This document shows positions 1 through 10,290 of a stretch of 64,000 nt of DNA, piece by piece. Where the stretch lies: the NCBI RefSeq assembly GCF_947172395.1, contig NC_069109.1, positions 2,698,897-2,762,896 of the forward strand, in the 5' to 3' direction. This stretch comes from Bicyclus anynana (lineage: Eukaryota; Arthropoda; Insecta; Lepidoptera; Nymphalidae). Every line of letters starts with the position of its first letter. Position 1 is the stretch's first letter. Position numbers and translations under genes: made by a program. A model generated the notes under the pieces. It was not told the DNA's origin. It did no database searches and was given only the letters and a program-made list of their open reading frames with translations.

Positions 1-1278
1 ATGTGTATTCAGAAAATTATTCCATTATATCTTATTAAATTAGATTTATGTATTACGTAATAATGTATTATTAGAATTATAATAATAATAATCAATAGTT
101 TTTTTTTATAAGTTTTTAGTATTTTGTACGTAATATTGTTCAAAATTAAACAAAGGAGAAATAAATAAATGAGAGATCAATAGTTTTAAGTACTGAATGG
201 ATTTAATTTATTTACAAAGTAAAAACTATGCATTCTAGAGAAGCTGTTCCAAACAATAATCTTTTTTAACATAAAAATTGACTTTAAAGAGGTATTCTAG
301 TTATTTTGATTTTAACACAAAACTACTAAACCGATTTTCATGAAAATGAAATGGGACCAATCTGGAAGTGTACCCTTTCAAACAAAAAAGAATTTTCAAA
401 ATTGGTTTATAAATTACAAACTTAAAAAAAAAAACATACGAACCTCCTTTTTCGAAGTCAATGGAGTATGCGTTTCTTTGGATAACGAATTTTGTTTCAA
501 AATTAATTTTATTTTTGGCCTTTGCATGCAACTATAAATGTTGCAATTTATTTATAGGTTATAATTTTTTAGATTAAGAATTATTAATAATATGAATTTC
601 TTATGCTTTTTTTATATTGAAATTATTATTATAGATGTTTTGTGTTTAATGAGTATTTTATAATTTATGATATTAAGAATTTATTTCATGAATAAATTAG
701 TAATCAAAATGCGGTGTTTTATTTCGTCACAGTATTCAACGATATTTCATACTGTTAGATATGTTACGTGCCTACAAAATCACCGCAAAAACTGTTTCAA
801 ACTCAGCTAAGTATTAAAATCCAATAAGTATCGATTTGGGTCTAGCAGGTTAAGGGTCATGTGGCGAGGACCATGACCGAGGACCAGGTGATGATGATGA
901 TTATGATGCTAATTAAAAAAACTTTCTATAATCACTTTTGATTTTTCCTAAAACAGCAAAATACTTCAAAGTGTGGATTATTTAGATATGTACTAAATAA
1001 TTCTGTAATAAATTTAGGTGAAATCAATTTTTATATAAATAATGATTTTTAGTTTGGTTTGATGAAACAAACAAATGGAACCGGAAATAGAAATGTCAGA
1101 ATTCTACGGAATAAAAAAACAGACTATATATATTTCATCATCATCATCATCATCATCATTATCAGCGATAGACGTCCTATGCTGGACATTGACCTTTTGC
1201 ATGGACCTCCAAGCACAATAGTCTCGAGCTGCCACTACTAGGATGGATCTTACGGAGGGAAAATTTTCAAAAGTCTAA
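1..1278. other. intergenic, AT-rich, no gene seen
   Basis: No supported gene. It contains a GAT-type microsatellite at about 888-908 and a (CAT)n at 1135-1160, which resemble the tails of TE 3' ends. Positions about 757-815 (ACGTGCCTACAAAATCACCG) recur at 41887-41950 and, inverted, at 45412-45480, so they mark a dispersed repeat. Confidence 0.6.
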
Positions 1279-2235
1279 AATAGTAGATTGTTATACAAGG
1301 GGCTAAAAAGACCCATTATATACGAGGTATTTTTAATAGAAACCGAGTTTATAATGGGTTTAGCCCCACGTGTTACACTCTGCTTTTCACTGCGATTGCG
1401 AGAAAATAAAATAGTTTACTACAATATTCAATGATTTTTTTTAATTGAAAATTAAATGTACAAAATCTACAATTTTGGATATTAAGAGAGATGCTTTTAC
1501 CCGGCAACATAATTTCCGACTACTGTGAAGATGAATAATGAATACGTAGGGTAAACGTGGGAGATAATAGTTTAAAAAACTCCTTTCGTAAGTGAATCCC
1601 TTCGTTGTTGTTTTCTTCACTTATTAAATTTTTCGTAGATATTCGTAGGTTACGTAGTAACTTAAGTAAATGTGTCTCGACTTTGATGGTAACAGATTGA
1701 AAATTTCATCCATCTCCAAATTAGGATCACCATTCTCCCTAGATGAAGACAACAATAACAATTATTGTTGAAAAATATGTAAGTTACGGTCACAAATTTA
1801 CAATAAGTTTCTGAAAAAAATCAACTGTGTATTATTAGTCACGCCAATTTTTTTTTAAATTCTCGCTTTTAAATTTTATTTTTTTCACATGAGAAAAAGG
1901 CAAAGGTCATATTCCACCGTAAAGGATGTTCCATGTCTTCAAATCTCGCAACTCAATAAAAATTAAATAAAAAAATAAACGCATTCCACAGACAAGAACG
2001 CTGCATTTCATTCCACTTTAAAGTTTATTATTTATTTTTCAAAACAATCAGTGCCTTACCTATAATGATTCTATTTTCGAATAAAACCTCTTCCGTTTTA
2101 TAGTAGGCTAGTACTCGTAACAAACAAGAATTAAAAAAAAACAAAATTACTTTAGCCCCTAGAGGCTAATATGCTTGTTTAGCCCCGCTGTGGAGTGGTA
2201 ATATGACAGTGTTTTTGAGCAAGAGTAGTGAAAAC
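1279..2235 (+). mobile_element. GGGGCTAAA-type non-autonomous element, copy 1
   Basis: About 950 bp. The left end is a hairpin-capable GGGGCTAAA...TTTAGCCCC around ACCCATTATA; the right end has two TTTAGCCCC/TAGCCCC motifs and TAATATGACAGTG. The same layout occurs at 26228-27210 (plus) and 18256-18765 (minus). No coding capacity was seen. The superfamily was not identified. Confidence 0.7.
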
Positions 2236-2282
2236 ACAATTCTATACTCCTATACAAAATTGATATAGGCTAGGCATAGAGT

Positions 2283-2378
2283 ACGGATATGATAGGGCAG
2301 GGTAAGGGTAGAGTAGGGGTAGAGTAGGGTTAGGGTAGAGGTAGGGTAGGTAAGGTGGGAGTAGGATAGGTAGGGTTA
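2283..2378 (+). repeat. G-rich GGGTAG/AGGGTAG tract
   Basis: Imperfect repeats of GGGTAG, GGGGTAG and GAGTAG. Similar tracts lie at 6548-6660 and, as the complement, 12127-12187 and 59805-59918, in three cases next to the same dispersed element (CGCGACTTCGTCCGCGTG or related). They have G-quadruplex potential. Not the insect telomere repeat TTAGG. Confidence 0.75.
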
Positions 2379-5300
2379 TGGAAGAAATGCACAAAAATCA
2401 AGGCTTGATCGGTTCTGCTAGTTATAAAATAAAACAAACATTCAGCCACGCTAAGAGTTTATTTTACAAAAATCTTAGTGAAATGCATTACCCGTCGCCT
2501 ATAAGACCCTTATTTTACATAAATATTATTTTTTTTTTATTAATTTTAGTTTTCTTGAAAGCGTTACCACTAACAATATAAAGTATGCACCACAGAGTAG
2601 CGATGTTTTCAAAGACAACAATTTTTTTTAATTAGGTTTATCATCTATTTTTTTAAATAGCTTCCATTTTTATTACAAAAACAAAGAAACACAACGACCA
2701 GACTTGTTTGTCAAACAATTTGATCATTTGAATTGTTTGTCAAACATTGTTTAGTAAAAAAGTGAAGTTTGACAAACAAGTTTGTTTGATCATTAACAGC
2801 GTGGCTAAGTAGATACATTTTGGAAGTGACTATCTCTCATATTTTGAAAAAAATATAACAATTTTTATGAACGATTTTTTAAATTTCAATTTAATTGATG
2901 AACGCTGAATAGTTTTTGTTCTGAATGATCATTCATTTATATCTTTAATGTAGCTAAATATGAAAACAAAAAATATACTGCAGCAAGTAGATTAAATAAA
3001 AATGTTAACATATTTTCGTTTTATTTTTGTTATTTGAAAGTATTTGCAAGTCTAAAAAAAAATAACTTTTTTTTTAAATAATTAAAAGACAAACAACGAA
3101 ACAATTATGAATTTATAATTAATTATTACAAAAAATATTATTAATCAAAACATGAGTCTTTTATTTAACAAAAAATTAAAAATTAAAATTATATTTGTTT
3201 CACTGAAAAAATTGTTGTCTTCGAAAAACTTGAATTATATTACAATATTATTGCCGACACAAGTGACAAAATATAAAAAAAAAACTTAAATCTTATAAAA
3301 CTCTTTTTTAAAACTCAAAAGATCAAAGTGACCTTTCAAATTTTTCCGAAAAAGAAAAACTTTTAATCCAAAAAAGGTTCCAACTGGACGCTTGCTGAGC
3401 CACTTAAAATTTAAATTTATTTTTTTATAAATATAGCATTTTTTTAGACATTGCGGATTTATTTTTAATAAACTATGTACATTTTTAATTTAAGCAACAT
3501 TGACAAAATAAATAATAACTTTGCAAAAGCTAAGGCTTTATGGCAGTAAAACGTTTTTTTTATTTTATCACTAAGAATGGACGCGATTTTAGTAATGATC
3601 AAACTGTAAAAAAAAATGTAATAAAAAAAATCAAGCTTATTTCTTTTCAAAGAAATTATTATGTAAATAATGGATCTCACCTGGTACTTTTATAAGATAT
3701 TTAAAATTAAAAAAAAATCTTATTTTTCCATCATTGTGCAAAAAAATCAATGTTTGTAAAAATAATAAAATTAAAAAATATAGATGATTATTAATATAGC
3801 GTCCATTCTAATGTATTTTCCAGTCAGAACCTCGTTTAGAAAAAAATTGCATATTTCTTTGTAATTTGTACTTTTTCCCGAACAAATGTTTTATTGGTAT
3901 TATTATTTTTTATACAAAATTTTTCATTTAAAACCTACATATAACAATCCTATGCCTAACTATAATTAACGTACATAAATAAAACTACAGATAAAAAATA
4001 TTTTATACAGTTAAAAAAAAAACATAGTTTTTAATCGCTTTTTAAAAATACTTATTGCAACTTGACAATGTCGAAAGACATTACTTACATACTTCGACCT
4101 CAGTTAAGAAGTCAAAAACAGTTAGCTGGGAACACTAGTTCAACCAAAAAAAAAAAAACTATGCGACACTAAAAAAAAATGGAATATTTATTTTCTATCA
4201 CAATTTTTTAAAGTTTTTCCACGAAAAGTTATTTTACATAAAAAAAAAACTTTTTAAATACACTTACAAAATCGTTTTTAATTATTATCATCATATAAGT
4301 ATACATAAGAATGACTGTACTTTTCAAAGTCATTTCAGAAACTATAACTTCATAAGTTGTTCACAAAATGAAAGAAAAAAACTTTTTTTTTTTAATATAA
4401 ACTTAGGTACAATTTATAAGAAACCTTCTGCTCATTACATTTTACATACGTGTTTATTAGAAACACTATTTTATATGTAAAAATACACTTCCATAGATCC
4501 GTAACGTAAAGTGACATTTTTAAGCGCAACTAAAACGCAGCAGACGCGTCGCAAACGCGACAGTCGCAATCGCATGATGACACGTCATAAATTTTATTAA
4601 ATCATAAACTGAGTAAAAAATATTAATTTCAACGATGTTGTAAGTAAAAAAAATAATTTGGACAACTTAAAATACATATTCGAAAAATAAATTAGGTGTA
4701 ACAATTTAAAAGATAATTTTAATATACCAAGGTTGCTTATACTAATAAAAATACACATATATTTAAAAAAAAAAAACAAAAAATACTTAAAATTATACAC
4801 ATATACTTAAAAAAATACCTTGTCCATATTTTAGTATTTTTTTTTACTGACACCATCATTGCATCATAGATAGTCGTAACAAAAAATTTGGTAAATAAAA
4901 TAGTCATATACCAATAGACCAACATATCAATAGGAATCATATCTAGTTACAGATATTCCATTTCAGGAAGACAATTTGGCTTTTAATGTATACCTTGGCA
5001 AAATCGTAACACTTCCGATGGTCCACGCGGGCCGGGAGGGGTGTAACGATACCCGCGCGCACGTCGTCATACCCGCACAGTTTTTTTTCCTCCCGTCGCC
5101 CGCATATCATGGGAGTGTCATAAACAAACTGGCCTATAGTATGTGGTATTCGCGTTAGGAACGTCAACACAGTAGAAACGCTTAAATTATTTAATTATAC
5201 ACTGTCATTAAATCAGTTCCCAAAAAAAAAAAATAGTTTCACTCACAGATAAATAATAAAATATTTTACTTTGCTGACGCTACTTTAATTTTACACACAG

Positions 5301-5382
5301 AATTGCTTGTTTATGCCATTAAAACTAAATCATCTTCCAAATAATAAAAATACTCTTAGTTGTAAATCAAAGCATAAGAAGC

Positions 5383-5432
5383 CTTTATAAAAACTTAGTA
5401 AGTGAGAATTCACTAACTAAGTTTTTATAAAG
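5383..5432. repeat. 50-bp near-perfect palindrome
   Basis: Arms CTTTATAAAAACTTAGT and its complement flank a core around GTGAGAATTCAC. It is compatible with a foldback or MITE remnant; no function is assigned. Confidence 0.7.
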
Positions 5433-5987
5433 TATTAAGAATTTAATACTTTGAGGACTTTGCCGGCAGGAGACTTTGCCGAAAGCGGACTTTGCAGGTG
5501 GTAGCCGGTCTAGAGATATACGCCCAGGGTAAACAATAAACATATAAATAAATGAAAAAATCGACCAGCGATTCTTTTAAGTATAACAAAATACTCCAAC
5601 TTGATTTCCATCGTAAGTAGATATTTTTTTCATGAATACATGTTTTTGAAAAAAAAAACTTGTTTAATTTTAATGCTTATTTTTTGAAAATTTTTAAATC
5701 GCGAACTGAGTTTTGAAACATGTATTCACAAAATTACACACACATTTTTCGTTTGTTCAAAACATATTTAAAAATTAAGATTTTTTTAATTGTATTTTGG
5801 TTTTGGAAGTCCAAATTATTTAAAAAATACCTCAAAAAACCATTTTTTTATTATTGTTTTGTAACTTTTTTCTTTTGAAATTGGATTAGACTACAAATGG
5901 TCAAGCGCGAGCCTATATGACGTAAAAAAAAACATGTATTTAATAATTTGAAGACATTGGCTGATTTTTCATACTCTTGCTAAAATT

Positions 5988-5993
5988 TTTATT
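5988..5993 (-). terminator. candidate polyadenylation signal of cnc
   Basis: TTTATT on the plus strand, i.e. AATAAA on the coding strand, about 1 kb past the stop codon. I saw no AATAAA between it and the stop. AT-rich flank makes chance hits likely, so this is weak. Confidence 0.25.
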
Positions 5994-6398
5994 TTAGCCA
6001 ATACTTGAAGAGTGTCAACCAATGAAAGCAATTAGATTAAATAGTTTTAATTTTTAATTCATTATATCTGTCAACCGCTTGTTTGTAAATTTACCACTAA
6101 ATCCAAAACCACTTAAATTTTTTTTTAATTTTAAATCGGAAAAATATGTTTTTGAAGTCGAAAATCGATAAGTAAATATAAGTTTTTATGGAATTCACAA
6201 TAGTTGAAAATAATAACAGTTGTGTATGCGTTGGCAGTAGTAAAAAAACGAGTTTTTGGAGTAATTCATAAAGCTGCTGTGCCATGACAAAACACTGTAT
6301 GTAAAAAATATAATTTTTTTGAAAAAAACACTGTTTTTTGTTTTTAGTCCCCTTCCACTTGCTAGATACAATGCATCTATTTATAAATATATATATAT

Positions 6399-6765
6399 TA
6401 TAAATTTTAAAACACTGTATCTATATCTATATATATAAAAGAAAGTCGTGTTAGTTACTCCACTTATAACTCAAGAACGGCTGAACCGATTTAGCTGAAA
6501 ATTGGCAGGGAGGTAGTTTAGAGCCAGGAGAAGGAGATGGGATTTTTTTTGTAGGGGCAGGGTAGGGGTAGGGTAGGGGTAGGGTAGCGGTAGGGTAGTT
6601 GTAGGGTAGGGTAGGGGTAGATTAGAGGTAGGGTAGGGGTAGGGGTAGGAGTAGGGTATTGTAAAGTAGCGATAGGGAAGAAGTGAAAATAAATAAATTA
6701 ATAAGTCAAAGCGAAGCTTGAGCGGGTCCGCTAAATTTTAAAACACTGTATCTATATATATAATA
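6399..6765 (+). mobile_element. non-autonomous element with G-rich tract, flanked by a ~28 bp duplication
   Basis: TTTTAAAACACTGTATCTAT occurs on both sides (about 6404-6423 and 6737-6756). Between them is the segment GAAAGTCGTGTTAGTTACTC ... GAGCGGGTCCGCT with a GGGTAG tract. The interior resembles the reverse of the CTAGCGGAC/CGCGACTTCG element family seen elsewhere. The flanking copies are either an unusually long target duplication or an insertion into an already duplicated site. Confidence 0.55.
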
Positions 6766-6912
6766 AACATAGTTAAAAAATACCTACCAAATGCTAAATA
6801 CAGTATTCTCAGTAGTGATAAGTTTTAAATAAGTTACTAAAAACATATTCTGACAGATACAGTGTTAAGTCATAGCAGGTCAGTCACAAACTGTTGTGTG
6901 TTTTAGTAGTAG

Positions 6913-6932
6913 GTGTGTGTGTGTGTGTGTGT
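6913..6932 (+). repeat. (GT)n microsatellite in the cnc 3'UTR
   Basis: About nine GT units, read as CA on the coding strand of the transcript, about 40-60 nt past the cnc stop codon. Confidence 0.85.
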
Positions 6933-6973
6933 TAGTAGATGTGTGTGTATGCTAGCGTGTCCGGTAGTGTGTG

Positions 6974-7038
6974 TCACTGCTCGTAGTTCTTCGTCTTGCG
7001 GTCCATGTCGTCGTCTGAGGTGCGATTCATTGAGTGAT
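6974..7038 (-). CDS. cnc: cnc exon 16 (C-terminus and stop)
   Basis: Acceptor catttccag|ATCAC at 7038; codes D-HSMNRTSDDDMDRKTKNYEQ and stop TGA at 6976-6974. The phase with exon 15 is right and the acidic/basic tail is short, as expected for the family. The 3'UTR continues toward lower coordinates; a (GT)n run lies at about 6915-6932 within it. Confidence 0.9.
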
Positions 7039-10000
7039 CTGGAAATGAAGCGTCATCGTCATCAATCATAATCCTTCTCCGTGGCGCAGTGGCATGTGGG
7101 ATGGATTTACAAGACGAAAGTTCTGGGTTCGATCATCGGCTGGGGCGATTGAAGGTTTCTTTGACGATGTCGTGTAGAAACTGAAAGGATTGTGGATGTT
7201 CACCTTACGCCTAGTGCTAGTGACATATCTAATAGTACAAAATCTAGTGCCTAGTCTGAGTTTTCATACTGTGACGATCGTGTAAACGTAAACGCGAATT
7301 ACCAAGGAATTGAAACAGTTGCCACTAGATGGCGCTGTTTCGTGCGCCATCTAGTGGCCCTACTGCACAACTGTCATTGTATCAATGTTTTCATACTGTG
7401 ACGATCGCGTAAACGTAAACGCGAATCTCCAAAGAATTGAAAAAGTTTTGCAGTAGGGCCACTAGATGGCGCACGAAACAGCGCCATCTAGTGGCAACTG
7501 TTTCAAACACTGAAAACTGCCACTAGGCACTCCGTTCTACAGTAGGAGTCAACATAAACGCTCACCGGAGTGGTGCATCTTGGGCACGAGCACCACATTC
7601 CCGTCGGCCGCCTGCTGCAGCGAGTACTGGTTGGAGGAGAGCGGCCGCCCGTCCTGGTCGCGCAGGTTCTGCAATACAAACATACTATTGTAGGAAATAG
7701 TAAGTAGTAGGGAGTTAGAGAGGGGTAACGATCGGTTGGCGGGAACGACTTGCGATATACGAGTAAGGCGCTCGTCGTACGGTCGGCTGCAGTATGCTCG
7801 TGGGGTTCGAACCGTCCACGCATCGTGCGCACCTCGTCCGCCAGCGACGAGATCTGGGATATGACGTCACTCGATCTCGTGTTGGCTCATGCCTACGCTA
7901 GGTGGCGCGACTTGTTTCCGGAAACAGTAGGGAGTTAGAGAGGAGTAACGATCGGTTGGCGGGACCACTTGTGGTATACGGGTAAGGCACTCGTTTACGT
8001 TTGCGATAGTCTATGCTATCGAATGATAGTGATATGACGTCACTCGATCGCGTGTTGGCTCGCGCCGACGCTAGGTGGCGCGACTTGTTTCCGGAAACAG
8101 TAGGGAGTTAGAGAGGGGTAGCGATCGGTTGGCGGGATCGACTTGCGATAATCTATGCTACGGAATGACAGTGATGTGGACTCACCTGGAACACGTGTCT
8201 GTAGAGTGCGGCGAAGCGCTCCTTGATGCGTTGCCGCTCCGCCATCAGCGAGTGGTGGTCGCGCTGCGTGCGCGCCTTGCGGTCGCGCATCGTGCGCACC
8301 TCGTCCGCCAGCGACGTGATCTGGTCGAGCTTGCGTTTGCGGCAGTTCTGGGCCGCCACCTGACGACATGACGCAATTGTGAACAGAGTGCGGGCAAAAA
8401 CTAAATATATATTTTTTCTGATTGTGTATTTATAGGTAACTACTAAATGACAACGCAACAGCACAGTTGGGGAGATTAGTTAAAAGTAAAAGCAAAGAGT
8501 AAAAAAAATCTTTTGTAGGTTTGGGTGTACTCTTCTATAACAAGATCCCCAAGACTGTGATGGACCTGCCAATGCATAGCTTTCAGCAATGTGTTAAAAA
8601 CATTTACTTAGTCGAGGTTACTACAACATTGATGAGTTCCTTAATAATAAAGATGCTTGGAGGCCGTTGGATCAGCTTCCACCTTCACACAGTAAGTAAA
8701 ACTATAAGATATTGTAATGTTGTCATGAATTGTAAATTATAATATTATTGTATGATTTTTTTAAAAGAGTATGTGTGCATATATTCGTGCTCGCGCATGT
8801 GCGTGCGTGCGCGTGTATGTGCGTGCGTGTGTATGTGCGTGCGTGCATATGTGAGTACGTGTGTGCGTGCGTATGTGCTTGCGTGCGAGTTTATGTATGC
8901 GTGCGTGTGTGTGTGCGTGCGCGCGTGTATGTGTGTGAGCGTGCGTATGGGAGTGCGTGTGTTCGTGCATGCGTGCGTGCATATGAGCGTGCGTGCGTGC
9001 ATATGTGCATAAGTGAGTACGTGTGTGCGTGCGTTTATGCTTGTGATTTATGCTTGTGCGTGCGTGCATATGAGCGTGCGTGCGTGCGTGCGTATGTGCA
9101 TATGTGAGTACGTGTGTGCGTGCGTATGTGCTTGCGTGCGAGTTTATGTGTGCGTGCGTGTGTGAGTGCGTGCGCGCGTGTAAGTGTGTGTGTGCGTGCG
9201 TATGTGAGTGCGTGTGTTCGTGCGTGCGTGCGTGCATATGAGCGTGCGTGCGTGCGTATGTGCATATGTGAGTACGTGTGTGCGTGCGTATGTGCTTGCG
9301 TGCGAGTTTATGTGTGCGTGCGTGTGTGAGTGCGTGCGCGCGTGTAAGTGTGTGTGTGCGTGCGTATGTGAGTGCGTGTGTTCGTGCGTGCGTGCGTGCA
9401 TATGAGCGTGCGTGCGTGCGTGCGTATGTGCATATGTGAGTACGTGTGTGCGTACGTATGTGCTTGCGTGCGAGTTTATGTGTGCGTGCGTGTGTGAGTG
9501 CGTGCGTGCGTGCGTGTGTGCATACGAATGTGCGAGCATGTGTATGTCCGTGCGTGCGTGCGTATGTGAGTGCTGCGTGCGTATGTGAGTGCGTGCGTAC
9601 GTGTGTGTGCGTGTGTGAGATGCTGACAATACCTTGTTCTTGCCCCTCCGCCGTATGTCCCGTATGAGCGACAGCTGCGCCTCGCTCAGGTCGTGCTTGG
9701 ACAGTCGCTCGTTGAACTCATCCATCGGCAGGTTTATGATCTCTTGCACCTCCATCGGTATGCCTGTGGGAACAAAGATTTTATACTTTAGTGTAAGAAA
9801 TAGCAGTTTGAGACGGATATGACGTCGCTAAATCTCGTGTTCGCTCGTGGCGTAGGGAGTTAGAGAGGGGTAGCGATCGGGCGGTAACGACTAGCGATAT
9901 AAGGCGCTCGCCGTACGGTCGAATTCAGTATTCTCGTGGCGTTTGAGCCGTCCACACTTCTTGTTGTGTAATTCTTTGTAGGTTACTTGGGATAGGCGAG

Positions 10001-10247
10001 TTGAATGTTGAGTGTTGGTTGTTGCTATATCGCTTAAAACTGCATCCGGAGTCACAAGCTTCTGGGTCAACTCAAGGTTTTCTCTATTCTATTCTAGGGT
10101 TTTGTTTTGATTAGTTTGAATTATTAATTGAACTTATAAAAGAACGTACCTAAAGCCTTGGCCCGTTTCTCGTCTCTGGAGAGATGCGAGCCGCCGCAGC
10201 CTCCGTCCGAAGTGCTTCCATCCGTCAGTCGACGCACTGCAACCAAC

Positions 10248-10290
<43 letters not shown>

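Larger units (their letters stand above)
2379..6398. other. AT-rich downstream flank, mostly featureless
   Basis: Long homopolymer A/T runs and no supported gene. Local structure: TTTGTCAAAC inverted motifs at about 2702-2790; a near-perfect palindrome at 5383-5432; a GC-rich patch at about 5015-5110 with no recognised product. The cnc 3'UTR probably occupies the high-coordinate end. Confidence 0.5.

Noticed and set aside
2283..2378. Telomeric (TTAGG)n insertion
   Set aside because: The unit is GGGTAG/GGGGTAG, not TTAGG, and similar tracts belong to a dispersed element.
8745..9622. Several 70-200 codon frames rich in His/Thr/Arg or Cys/Val
   Set aside because: Low-complexity translation of the GT-rich array. 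Only the N-terminal part of the minus frame at 9633-9763 is real coding (cnc exon 13).
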